Assembly: GCA_022410635.1 (NCBI GenBank)
Contig: JAJVDF010000207.1
Span: 1,679,822-1,743,821, forward strand
Reading direction: 5' to 3'
DNA length: 64,000 bases
DNA from: Tretioscincus oriximinensis
Taxonomy: Eukaryota; Chordata; Lepidosauria; Squamata; Gymnophthalmidae
Shown here: one piece after another, positions 1 to 10,626 of the stretch
How the letters are laid out: every line of letters starts with the position of its first letter
How positions within the stretch are numbered: the first letter of the stretch is position 1
The notes under the pieces: model-generated
Database searches by the model: none
Seen by the model: only the letters and a program-made list of their open reading frames with translations
Told to the model about the DNA's origin: nothing
Translations under genes and position numbers: made by a program

Positions 1-1345
1 CACTTGGCTGCTCTTTATGCAATATTGCTTCTGACCACAGACTTTGGGTAGAGTATTTGGCTCTGTGGATAACCTCGAAATAAAATATCCATGGAGAATC
101 AAAAGTATTCACAGAACTGTTTATCAGACTTCCTTCTGATGGCTTTGGAACCATGTAGGTTTGCAAAAGCAATTTGTCTTATCTCAGAATCATTTTGCTA
201 TCTAAAATATAAGAAAACTAGCCCAAAAGTGCTTCTCTGCTAAACGTAAAGCCAAAACTAAGGTATCTTGGAGTTTCCAAAGATTCTGAAACTTAATATT
301 AAAGACAGAAGCGGAAAACTTTGTGACACATACAAATCACCCAAATACCTCTAATTAAAATGAGGGAAGGAATTTTGTTCCGAGTCCAAGGGAGTGACCG
401 ATCCATTCTCATCTGCCAATATCCCCAACCTCATCTCCTTCCATTATGCTGTTTCTGGAATGTGTCATTTTCCGAGGCTGAATAGTTTTCCTATTCAGTG
501 GCAACCAACCAACAGCCAGACAAAATTGCCCCACTGGTGGAAAACCAATAAAGTTTTTTACTCAGCGCTTGTAACGTAACATCTGAATCTTGTAGCAACT
601 CGAAGACCAAGGGAATATATTTATAGGGAAGTGCAAACTTGGAGAACCAATAATTGTACTTGATTTTCCTACTCTATCACAGTTGAAATGTCGAGGCCCA
701 TATTCACTTTCCCTCCATTTGTACAGGTATGGTTATACAGGGTTAACCTGAGCTTAACTATATATAGGCAACTCATGTCAGGGATCAGCAACTCACCACC
801 AGTTCCCAATTCTATCCCCTCTCATTATGCAGTTCCTAGAACACATCATTTTCTGAGGCTGATCTGCTGTTCTTTTTCTGTGAATGGAATGTGAAAATAC
901 TAACCCAGGAGACGAATTAACTTCTTTCAGAGTTTGAATTCAGATTTCTGGGCATCCCTTAACAAACAACAGCATGAACACTCAATGTAGAGCTCTGTAT
1001 TTTTCTCTAGTCTGTGTACCACTGACTAATACCAAGAAGGACCTCACTGAAGTGTTTTCTGCAGCTCCCTAAATCTGTTCAGCCCCTGAAAATGATGCTT
1101 CCTGGTTTGTTTTTGAACATGGATCCATCTCGAATAACATTAACCAAGCATGAAAAAGCATTGCACCAGCATTGAGTTGCAAAGGTTATCGAATCCTTAC
1201 TAAGGGGTGTCAACACCTTGGCAAATTTATTTTGCAGCAAAGCATGCCTGAATTCATCTTGTATTTTTCCCCTCCATATTTTGTCCTTATTTATATTAAT
1301 TTCTCTCCCTCTTTTTCCCCCTTTTTTCTTTTTGTTTGTTTCCAG
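1..1345 (+). other. MTSS1 intron sequence (left part outside the window)
   Basis: No exon could be supported here. Two stretches, about 410-486 and 785-866, resemble each other (shared CATTATGC and TTTTCYGAGGCTGA), so they look like two pieces of one interspersed repeat. Confidence 0.5.
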
Positions 1346-1543
1346 TTGTCTAATGGGTATTATCACTGTAGTTTGTCAAGTGGCCCATCTTTAGCCTCAG
1401 TTGGTGCAGGCCTTTCCCCTCATTTCCCGTCTGTCTCCCACGCATGGACCCGGGCCTCCTCCTCCACCCTCCTTCCAGACTTCGCTCATTATTACACCAT
1501 TGGGCCAGGCATGTTACCATCATCTATGATCCCTAGCTGGAAG
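1346..1543 (+). CDS. MTSS1: MTSS1 coding exon (66 codons, phase 0 at both ends)
   Basis: The acceptor is a pyrimidine run ending in CCAG at 1342-1345 and the donor is GTTTGT at 1544. It encodes a Ser/Gly/Pro-rich segment followed by a conserved DFAHYYTIGPGM-type block ending in IPSWK. The first half differs clearly from the mammalian sequence while the HYYTIGPGM block matches. The exon length is a multiple of three, so skipping it would keep the frame. Confidence 0.88.
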
Positions 1544-4500
1544 GTTTGTGTTTCTCTTGTTTTCCGTCACAATCTCCTTTTCATTCCCACCCAGACTCCT
1601 TCATGCAAGATGTTGGCTTTTCAGATCTTGTTCTTGTTTTATTTCTGCTTGCCCCTTTTCCACCCTTAATGCCATTCTGGTTCCTTGACCTGATAAAAGG
1701 TTGCCTTAGGCTGTGTTTTCACTAGGGGGGAAAACGGGAGCGAAAACTGTGCGGCTTTGCACTGGGCACATGCCATTCCCTTGTAAGCCACAAGGGGAGT
1801 GCTTTTGCAATGTGGGGTTCGCAAAAACCACACATCACCAGACTGGAGTTCTTCTGCAAAAGCAACACAGGAGCAGTTTTCCCAATTTGGGTTAACTGTG
1901 CTCTGGCTATGGTTTGCCTATAGTGGGAGCGCTCTGTGCAAATGTTGCCATGCATGGCCACTGTACCTCCACTTTGGTCTAACCTCAGAGGTCGTAATAG
2001 CAGTTTTTAAAGAGGAGGGTTTGGGGAGTGGGGGTGGAGGGTTTTCTAGTTTTGCACAAAACTGGATACCTATAATTGTGTCAATTTTATAATTATGGAT
2101 TTGTTGAAAACCTGGGCCCATTTTTAAAATAAAGGCAGAGAGGAACATGGGTCGAGGACATTCCAAAAACGGATTACCCAACCAATGCGGCCATTAACTC
2201 CAGAAGCCAATGCGAATCTTGTGTGGCTGATGAAATGGAGCTGGAAACGGCGCTAGGAATTGAATTCATTTTGCAGTTCTCAAACTGCTTCTTTCACCCC
2301 CGTGAGAACACAGCCTCGCTTTTTGCCACAAATGGGAAATTTGACCAAACCAAAGCCAACCTTGGAATTAATCAAAATGATCTTTTGGTAGCCTGTCCAT
2401 CTGTGCAGTTCACTAAAATTTTGAAGTGGTTCTGGTTTGGCATTCTGATGTGACCTAATGGGATGTGTACATATGGTAAAACCGTTTGCTGGGTTTGCAG
2501 CAAGCTGTCTTTTGGCATTTATCTTATTTCCTATTCTTGATCATAATGTAACTGGAAAAAATCTAGATTTTAAAGAAGTAGCCGTGTTAGCCTAGGTCCA
2601 GAATATCTAGTAAGGGGGTCTTGTAGCACTTTGGAGACTAACAAGAAAAAAGCAGGAAGTGTGAGGATTTGTAGACAAATCAACTTCTTCAGATGTATCT
2701 AAAGAAGAAGAATTGGGTTTTTATACCCTTCTCACCCAAAGGGACTCAGAACAGCTTACAAGCTATTTTTCAAGCAAAAACGTACATTCTATTTTCCCCA
2801 ACACAGTTATAGTGGTACCCAGGGCTTTTTTTGTGAGGGAACGCGCCGGAACACAGTTCTGGCACCTTTTATTTAGGCGGCGGCGGGGGGGAGGGGTTAG
2901 CGGGGGGCGGCGTTATCGGCCTCCGCTAATGCCACGCCCCCCCTCGCCGGCGCCCCCCCGCCTAAATAAAAGGTGCCGGTACTGCTGTGTTAGCTAACGC
3001 CACGCCCCCCTCGCCGGCGGCTAACGCCACAGTACCGGCACCTTTTATTTAGGCGGCGGGGGGNGGNGTTAGCGGGGGCGGCAGCGGCGGGCGGCGTGGA
3101 AATGAGCGGCAGCGGCTGCCACCTCCGCTCCCCCCTCCCCTCCCCCCCCTAAATAAAAGGTGCCGGTACTGCTGCGTTAGCCGCCAGCGAGGGGGGCTTG
3201 GCGTTATCGGCGGTGGCCACCGCCCCGCCCCCCNCCNCCNCCGGCGTTAGTACCGGNACCTTTTTTTCTGGAAAAAAAGCACCGGTGGTACCTATTAATC
3301 TATTGCAATTACAAGCTTTCGAACAGCAAGGTTCTTCATGGCAGACACACGAGGCCTTGAATGCAGACCTTCCTGTTGAAAGACTGTTGTTCTTAACCTC
3401 TGCATCATTGTGCAAATATTTTGTAGTAGATTTGCCTACAAAGGCTCATGCTGTCTACCTTTTTCTTGCTAGTCTCTAAGATGCTGCAAGATCCCCTTGC
3501 TAGATATTCTGGAAAAATGTGATGAGCTTCCAATGAAATGTTTTCCAGGTGCTTCTACTCCANAGAGTCCCATCAAGAAATGCTTCCTGCTAGACCAAAT
3601 ATAACAAAGTTATTCCATGTTGCAATGAGGAGTTGAGTTGATGTGCATGGGATCTGCTAACAGGCGTTTCAGAAAGCCTTTCCAAAAGAGCACATTTATT
3701 GGAGAAGAGGGCATCTGTATAGGGTTCCCTGCAGACATAACATAGCCGTTTTTCTGCATTTTTCAAAGGGGCATCGTATTTTGTTTTGAATTAGAAATGC
3801 TCAGCTGAAACTTTTCACATGTTCCTGAGCTTCAGCTGTCAGCAATCTATGAATGCTGGAAGTTGATGTTTAAGACCATTTGAGGACATTCAAGACCAGT
3901 GGAGTCACCCCTAATCTCTTTAGAAATCATGTATTATAGGATGGAAAGAGAACAGGTATGGGAGAGAATTGTATCATTTACTAGATCTTGTAGGCTTCTG
4001 GGCTTTTGTACCAGAAAAGCCATTTGGACATGTTGGCCAAGGTTAGTTTCTTGATCAGAAAATAACTGTTTCTGGGGTCCTAAATAAGAGAGCAGTGTCC
4101 ATTTTGAGGACTTGTTAGAATCTGAATGTACCTGACTTCATAGCATCAGTGGTTGGGATGAGATCGAAGTCTTCTCAATCAATTTTACCAGCCAGTTAGA
4201 GAGAAGATCTTTCCTTTTCTGTGTTTCACCAGTAAGCAATCTTGATTTGTACATCAGAACTCGTTATTAGCCCATAGCTATCTAGTGGTTGGAATAGCAT
4301 TTATCTGCTGTCAGCATTCAAATGGGTGGGTAGTAAATGATGTAACATCTTGACTTGGAAACTCAGGAAAACATTGGAGAATGTTTTGAACATCCAGCCT
4401 CTGTTTACCATGGCTGAAGGGAGATAGAGACTTAATACCTGGGTGTGGGACGTGTTCTTTCCATTCCATATGAAGTGTGCCAGTTTTGGCATTTATCACT

Positions 4501-7500
4501 CTTGGCGAAGAGACAAATGTTTATGTTTAAACTTAGATGAGGAAACCCCAATTGCTTTCAAAAATTTTGGATGTATTTCTTCTCTGCTTTTTAAGTTGAA
4601 GTAGATACAGTGACCAGGTCTGCTGCATAGTGCAAGGGAGAAGAGAAGAAGGGAAAGCATTCTAATCCAAATTGAGGAAGGGATCCTTTGAATATAATCA
4701 GGGACTTTAAAAATGGGACAAATTGGATATATTCCATTTTCCTCATTTATGCAGTAGTGATGCCTGTATTGAAAGACATGAGATTTGTTCAACAGCCACG
4801 AATGTATTTGAACTAGCAGAGTAGCAACTTTATCCTTTTTTCTTTTTGGCTCCGCTGTAGAGTTCCATGAACCTCAGGTATACATAATGGTCTCAGTTCT
4901 CCAAACAATAGTTTAAAAGTCAGGAATGAGGGCTGTGGCTTCTCTACTTCCTCACTACTCTCTTCCATTCAAGACTTTCAGAAAATTTAGTGAAAGAGAA
5001 GCTGAGGTTAGCATTTGAGCAGTAGTCTGAATTTTTGAAGATGATCAAGCCCTGACACTTAAGCTTCTTATGTTGGACAGTACTGATTTCAATAAATCAG
5101 GATTAAAAATATTGAAGCCATCCAGAGAAGGAAAACCTGGAGACCTATGATAAAGGAAGAATATACTTGATTTTTCTTTGTAACTTCCAAAATCAAAATT
5201 TTAGAACTGAAAGCTAAAGGAGCTTTCAGGTATCTTGCAGGTATCTTTCTCAGCCTCACCTGAGGGTGCTGGAGAGTGAATCTGTGGCATCTTGATGCAG
5301 ACTATGGCCGAGTTCTCATGAGGGGGAAAAACAGGTCTGAAAAGCAGCAGAGTGGAATAAGAATTCCCTCTGCTGTTTTCTGCCGTCTCCAGCTCCGGTT
5401 TAAAGTTCGCACAAACTGCTGTGAGCTCTGGGGGGAAGCTGGAGGTCCAGTCTTTCGGGGTCTTCTAGGAAAGGCAAAGGCAACGGTCCATAGCAGTAGG
5501 AGATCTAAGATGAGATCAGCTGTTTGCAACGTTCCAATCGGTTACAGAAAAAAAGGTGTGGGGAAGGGAGGATATATGCTTAGATCTCCTGCTGCCCTGG
5601 ACCCCAGCCTTTGTGGGTTCTTCTACCTTTCCCCCAAAAGAAGACCCCCAACCCCAAGGACTGGACCTCCAGCTGTTCACTCTGAGCTCTTATCAGAGCT
5701 CCCAGCAAAATTGTCACCAGAATGCACTTAAAGTGAATTGTGTTAAGCTGCACTTGTGATGGTTTTCTGAGCGAACTCCGTTCAGGAAACGCATGGTTGT
5801 GCGGACTGAGCATGCCCAGTGTGTTTTCCACTTGGAGGATATTGAAAATGCAAGCGGCCAGCTTGGATCCAAGCTATTGGTTTTCTGCTACTGCTGCCAT
5901 TCCTACAATAGTCATCATAATTTTATTGGGAGGAAAAGCAGAAAGTGAACTCAGAATGGCAGGTATTATGAAGGACCCCTGCATCTGTATGTACAGTTTT
6001 CCCCTCGAAAATACACAGAATCTACATAAACTTTGGTGTTTTTCTTAGGATTGGGCTAAACCAGGTCCTTATGACCAGCCCATGGTAAATACTTTGCAAC
6101 GCCGAAAAGAAAAACGGGAAATTGAACCTGCTGGAGGAACGCAGAGTGGATCATCTTTACCCACGGATGAAGCACAGCGACCCCGGAGTATGACAGTCTC
6201 AACTGCACCAAGGGTGAGACTCTTGCTGTTGTGTGACTTGCATAAGAACATCTGCCGAACCGGGCCAGAGCCCACCTAGTCCAGCCTTCTGTCTCACACA
6301 GTGGCCACCAATTGCACCTGGGCAGTCGGAAACAGAAGAAGGCAAAATCTTCACCTGTTTTTGATTCCCTGCAAACAGAATTTCAGAAATGTTGCCTGCT
6401 GCTCCATCCCAGAGGCACCATCAGAAGATCCATCCTAGTACTATTTATACCCTTGGTGAGATCTGTTAATTCAGAGAATGCCAGGTTATGCAGTCCTGTA
6501 TTGCTTGAAAAAATATTGTTGTAAAGCATCTCTTAGCCTTTGGTTCCATCACATACATTTTCATCCAATTTGTCAAAAACAAGAAGTAGAAAGCAGCATC
6601 TCAAGATCCAGGGGTTGAATATAGCACGAGACCTTTGCATAGCACACAGGCTGTAAAGCCTTCAAGAGTTGAGAAGGGGAATCCTGTATGTGTTGGGCAA
6701 CAGAAGTCAGTAGGAATCAGTATGCAGCAAAACTGATGTGCATAGCTGCACCAGTGGGGGGCACCAGAATAGAAGAAGGACTAAGTTCTTATACCCTGCT
6801 TTTGTCATCTTTCAAAGGGACTCAAAGCGGCATACAAGGGTATTTTTGCCCAAAGACTTAAATTCTATCTTTCCCACCAGGCTCTGGTGGTTCCCATGTA
6901 TCTACTTGCAGACAGTTGCAATTTTTTGCAATTCATGCTTTTGAATAGCTGGGTTGTCTAGAGCTCACCCCTCCCCACATCCGATACAAGGCATTGAAAC
7001 TCCATCTCCCAGCTGAGAGACGGATTCCTTAGCGACTGAGCTATCCGTGAATAGCACAAGCTGTGAACCATATTTGAAATGGGCGCGTTTGAAGGGCAAA
7101 CGATACGAGTGAGCTCATCCCAAGCAACCAGGAAAATGATGGAGCAAGTAAGAGATGGGACCTAGGATGTGTTAGTTGGGCAAACTGCGCTCTCACACTC
7201 CCAATTCAGACAGAAAGGCTGACAATCTGGCCAGACACATATCCCACTAGTCTTGAAAGACTGCATTGGCTGCCAAATTTGCTGGAGACCAATTCAAGGT
7301 ATTAACTCTAACCTATAAGGCCCTAAATAACTTGGGTCGTAAAAATCTAAAGGGACGCCTTCTCCCATATCAACCTGCTCATGCCTTAAGGTCCAGAGAG
7401 GAGGCCCACCTGATTGTGACACCATTCTTGGTAGCAAAGATAATGGGAACCCAGGACAGAACTTTCTCACTGGAACCCCTAGACTTCAGGAGGTTCAACA

Positions 7501-10500
7501 CTCACCATCTCGGTATCCATTCAGAAATCCACTAAAGATTCCCCACTTTAACCTGGCTATTTGCTGAAAAAACAGCTCTGCCTTCCCTACTTTATTGCAC
7601 AATTGTTGATCCTGTTTTTACCCTTCAAGTGTAGGATAATATAGAAATGCAAAAAAAAAAGATTAATTAATGATATGGCATGTTGGTTATCCTAAGGGCC
7701 AGTCAGAAGCCACGGGTGGGGTTGCAGCTTTAAGACAGGATGGATAGATTATGTTTCCATCCATCAAGGTGGTGAGTGTTACAGTACAGTGTAATAGTGG
7801 CTCTATAGGCAGGGCAGGGTACTCAAAACCATAACAGTCACACCGACCAAAAGGCAGCTCTGCTGGCCTACATGGCCCTCATGTTTCCCTACTGTTAGAA
7901 TACCGGATCATTACTAGAAATGGCCACATAGGACCTTGAACCACATGGTTTGTTGTTGCATTTCCTTCCTGTAAATATAACGGATTTGGAAGGTTAGTGT
8001 TCACTGGCAATGAGGAGTTCACTGTGCGGATAGAGGAGTGACCGTGAAGCTGGCCTGGCCAGTGTCTTTTTTTCAGGTGCCCCATCTGTGACATTGTACT
8101 GAGACAACCACCACAGCGATTTCCTCAACTTTTCTGATGGGAGTCTTTCATTGTTTCATTAGCAAGGAGAGGAGATGGAGGCCTGTGAGGAGCTGGCGCT
8201 TGCATTAACTCGTGGCCTACAGCTGGACACCCAGAGAAGCAGCAGGGATTCCCTGCAGTGTTCCAGTGGCTACAGCACCCAGACCACAACCCCTTGCTGT
8301 TCAGAAGACACCATCCCTTCACAAGGTAAGGGGAACTAGGTAGAAGGGCCAATTCTTGGGATTCACTAGATTCCAAGCTTTAGTTCGAGTTGAGACAATT
8401 TCCTCATAATTTACAAAGTTAAAACCATTTGAGAAGCTCTTAAAGGAAAACAAAATACAAACTGATAGGAAATGTCCTTGACAGAATGGGACTTGTGGTG
8501 CTCTTGAATGCTGGCGAGTTGAATGTTGGCCAACTCATTGCTTTGATTGATCCAAGTCAATTTGATGACCAACCAAACTGAGATAAATTTGGTATCTGCA
8601 GGCTTGGGAGCTGATTTTATTTTAGCTTAATTATTCTCCTAGACAGCACTCTTGCCTGTTGCTTATGAGTTTCTTAATTAATTCAGGTTAGCTCAAGTCA
8701 AATACTTCCCTTTAACCTCTAGCCTTCCTAAGTCAAAGGCCAAACTAAATTATACTGTGGCCCACCCAAGACTATGGAAGGCATGTGGGGAATTCATGTG
8801 ACAATTTACCATTTGTTTATGTTTAGTGCAGCAAACAAGTTTTGACCTGATGTGGAATTGAGGATTTCAGTGAAGTTCAGTTTGCCAGACTTAACAGCCA
8901 CCTGTAGGTTGTCCTCATAATTCTGGCAGGACAGTTTGAGCATCATTGCCTTAAGGTCTGCTGATATCTTTATTGATATCTTTAAGTTAACCCTTTTATC
9001 TTGCTGTGCATCCAAAACATCCCACAAAACCCCATCTGCACTGAACAAGGCAACTCTAAAATGAGATATTTGGAAAAATATACCAGTTGCTTTTTGATTG
9101 CCCAAAAAACAACCCTGGGAGCCATGCACTTATCGTGTATGCTTTAGCAGAAGATCCCCTCTTGTCCAGAGTACATGGCATACTCGTCCCATGTATCTCA
9201 GACCAGGTTATTTTGTAATTTTTTGGCCCTGCTCCTGGAAATGACATCATTTGTGATGTTACTTCTGGTCCCTAATTCATAATATCAATTCTGGGGGACG
9301 GAAGTCATGTGACTGGATGTGGGGGTGCAAGATTTGCAGCTGATTTTCCACTCCCATTGACTTCCAGAGCTGCTGAAAAATCAAAGAACATATGTGGTGG
9401 CTAATTTATTTTGCAACCTTGCTACGTAGCTCTTATGTAGACCTCCAGGGCATGACAGAAATGGAAAATGAAATGAGGATATGAAATAATTTAGGTTCTA
9501 GTGTAAAAACTAGAAAATTCTCACAAGATTGACTCAGATACAAATTACAGGGAAGGTGGTCCTGACTGAGAGCCACCTTCTTGATATCAACCAGGGAAGT
9601 AGTTAGCTACCAGTAGTGGTAAGAAGTCCAACAAAGGGGCCACTTTGTTAGTCGTACTTTGAGACTAACTTGAGAAAAGTGGGTAGTAGTAAGAAGATAG
9701 TGATATTTTTATTGCTTTTATTGTTATAAAACTCAAAGTAGCTGAGGGAAGATGGGGAGTAAAATAAATAAGTAAATAAAAGCCCATGGCCAAAATATAG
9801 CTAAAAAAGGGCCTGGTGTCCATGGTCAGGGCCTTATAGTTTTTTTCTCTGTTGCAGTTAAATAAAACAACAGGTGAATGAGAGTGGGAATTGCATGCTT
9901 CCTAGTAGGTCCTGACCTTGTTTTTTCACCACCACCCTAGTTTCAGACTATGACTACTTCTCTGTCAGTGGGGACCAGGAACCAGAGCAGCAGGAGTTTG
10001 ACAAGTCTTCAACTATTCCAAGGAACAGTGACATCAGTCAGTCTTACCGTCGCATGTTTCATGCCAAGCGTCCTGCTTCTACCGCAGGTCTCCCAACCAC
10101 CCTTGGGCCCGTGATCGTCACTCCTGGTGTCGCAACCATCCGAAGGACCCCTTCTACCAAACCAACTGTAAGGCGTGGGACCATAGGAGCGGGACCGATA
10201 CCGATCAAGACGCCCGTGATTCCAGTTAAAACTCCAACGGTGCCTGATATACCAGGAGGGCTGCCAAATGCTCTGGGTGGGGCTGAAGAAAGCACCGAGC
10301 AAAGTCCTGAGGTTGTAGGTGGCAACCAAGCTGTTGTATGTACCTCCTCTGCATGGAGTAGCCAAGCATCCATCAACCTTCCAGCCGTAAACCAGAAGCA
10401 GAATGCTGTAGAGGAGCAGAAGCAGGCAGCTCCTGAGGTTGAGGAAGAGGAGAGTAAAAGAGAGAGTCCAACCACAGCTGCCCCCCCATGCCAGCCGGTA

Positions 10501-10626
10501 CCCCAGCTAGTAGACCAGAATCTCGGGGAGGTCCCACAAGGCGAAGACATGCTGAACGCAATTCGCCGAGGCGTTAAGCTGAAGAAAACGACCACGAATG
10601 ATCGCTCTGCCCCCCGAATTTCTTAA
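1346..10626 (+). CDS. MTSS1: MTSS1 (metastasis suppressor 1 / missing-in-metastasis), C-terminal part of the gene
   Basis: Scaffold protein that couples membrane curvature to actin. The family has an N-terminal I-BAR domain, which lies off the left edge here, and a C-terminal WH2 motif that binds monomeric actin. Four coding exons are visible: 1346-1543, 6049-6213, 8163-8325 and 9941-10626. They join in phase to about 403 residues; the human protein is about 755. Recognisable segments in order are HYYTIGPGM, DWAKPGPYDQP, the serine-rich RPRSMTVS, CSSGYSTQTTTPCCSEDT, the proline-rich IPIKTPVIPVKTPTVP and the WH2 tail GEDMLNAIRRGVKLKKTTT. The stop is TAA at 10624-10626. All introns obey GT-AG. 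The gene is convergent with NDUFB9. Identification is from remembered family sequence and synteny; I am very sure. Confidence 0.96.
2704..3350 (-). mobile_element. tRNA-derived SINE (family A), interrupted copy
   Basis: The antisense tail begins GAAGAAGAATTGGGTTTTTA at 2705 and continues with the family motif CACCCAAAGGGACTCAGAAC. The body resumes after the hAT-like insert at 3293 (ATTGCAATT, CTTTCGAACAGC). The tRNA-like head is missing or unrecognisable. Confidence 0.7.
2820..3284. mobile_element. hAT-like non-autonomous element with 8-bp target duplication
   Basis: The 465-bp insert is flanked by the exact direct repeat GTGGTACC (2812-2819 and 3285-3292). Its ends are inverted: CAGGGCTTTTTTT on the left and, read inward from the right, CGGTGCTTTTTTTCC. 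The interior is very GC-rich. It holds two inverted pairs of a GGCACCTTTTATTTAGGCGG-type block near 2862/2958 and 3034/3148, so it can fold into repeated hairpins. There is no coding sequence. An 8-bp duplication is the hAT signature; the superfamily call is inference. Confidence 0.82.
6049..6213 (+). CDS. MTSS1: MTSS1 coding exon (55 codons)
   Basis: Acceptor TTCTTAG at 6042-6048 and donor GTGAGA at 6214. It begins DWAKPGPYDQP, continues with the basic run LQRRKEKRE and ends RPRSMTVSTAPR. Phase 0 on both sides. Confidence 0.95.
6771..7050 (-). mobile_element. tRNA-derived SINE, family A (nearly full length, antisense)
   Basis: It runs from the tail (AGAAGAAGGACTAAGTTCTT) to the tRNA-like head read in reverse (TAGCGACTGAGCTATCC at 7031-7047). 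On the - strand the head reads as an A-box-like GGATAGCTCAGTCGCTAAGG, with a weak B-box-like stretch about 30 bp on. Confidence 0.8.
7226..7665 (+). mobile_element. L2/CR1-type LINE, 5'-truncated 3' end
   Basis: Degenerate reverse-transcriptase C-terminal coding sequence (CTTGAAAGACTGCATTGGCT, CAATTCAAGGTATTAACTC) leads into a 3' end with GCTGAAAAAACAGCTCTGCC and a degraded AGTGTAGGATAATATAGAAA tail. It matches the longer copy at 39,915-40,690 block by block. It is clearly inactive. Confidence 0.75.
8163..8325 (+). CDS. MTSS1: MTSS1 coding exon (54 codons plus 1 base)
   Basis: Acceptor ...TTTCATTAG at 8154-8162 and donor GTAAGG at 8326. It encodes EEMEACEELALALTRGLQ, a serine-rich stretch and CCSEDTIPSQ. 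The last base starts a valine codon completed in the next exon. Confidence 0.95.
8326..9940 (+). other. MTSS1 intron, mostly unique sequence
   Basis: Repeat-like pieces are visible at about 9236-9330 (paired GACATCA/TGATGT and ACTTCTGG motifs, as near 54.6 kb) and about 9590-9700 (family D arm: TCCAACAAAGGGGCCACTTT, TTTGAGACTAAC). The remainder shows nothing I recognise. Confidence 0.5.
9941..10626 (+). CDS. MTSS1: MTSS1 last coding exon with WH2 domain
   Basis: Acceptor CACCCTAG at 9933-9940. It encodes 228 residues: SDYDYFSVSGDQE, NSDISQSYRRMF, a basic/proline-rich region, a weakly conserved acidic linker, and the actin-binding WH2 motif GEDMLNAIRRGVKLKK close to the stop. The linker is the fastest-changing part compared with mammals, while the WH2 motif is unchanged. 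Confidence 0.96.

Larger units (their letters stand above)
2565..3512. mobile_element. Palindromic MITE-like element (family D), split by later insertions
   Basis: The left arm, about 2577-2703, carries GTAGCCGTGTTAGCC, GTAGCACTTTGGAGACTAAC and a CTTCTTCAGATG centre. The right arm, about 3421-3512, carries its inverse (GCTCATGCTGTCTACC, TTGCTAGTCTCTAAG). About 700 bp of later SINE and hAT sequence separates them. Further copies of this family occur near 9.6, 18.7, 34.1, 38.5, 45.9, 51.9 and 57.5 kb. Confidence 0.7.
1544..6048 (+). other. MTSS1 intron rich in repeats
   Basis: It contains the nested transposon block at 2565-3512 (listed separately). Repeat-like GC-richer stretches of unrecognised family lie at about 1700-2250 and 5300-5830. 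No exon is supported. The ORFs of 80-150 aa in 5276-5831 lie on both strands of repeat-like sequence and I do not call them genes. Confidence 0.5.
6214..8162 (+). other. MTSS1 intron with three repeat copies
   Basis: The intron begins with a dispersed repeat at about 6238-6440 (CCCACCTAGTCCAGCCTTCTGTCTCACACAG region, family C). This is followed by a SINE at 6771-7050 and a LINE 3' fragment at 7226-7665. Nothing in it looks like an exon. Confidence 0.55.

Noticed and set aside
1172..1669. A 165-aa ORF as a stand-alone gene
   Set aside because: Only 1346-1543 is coding, as an MTSS1 exon with good splice sites. The flanks are intron.
10009..10595. Antisense ORFs of 118 and 178 aa over the last MTSS1 exon
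   Set aside because: Shadows of a conserved coding exon; their sequence has no family resemblance.
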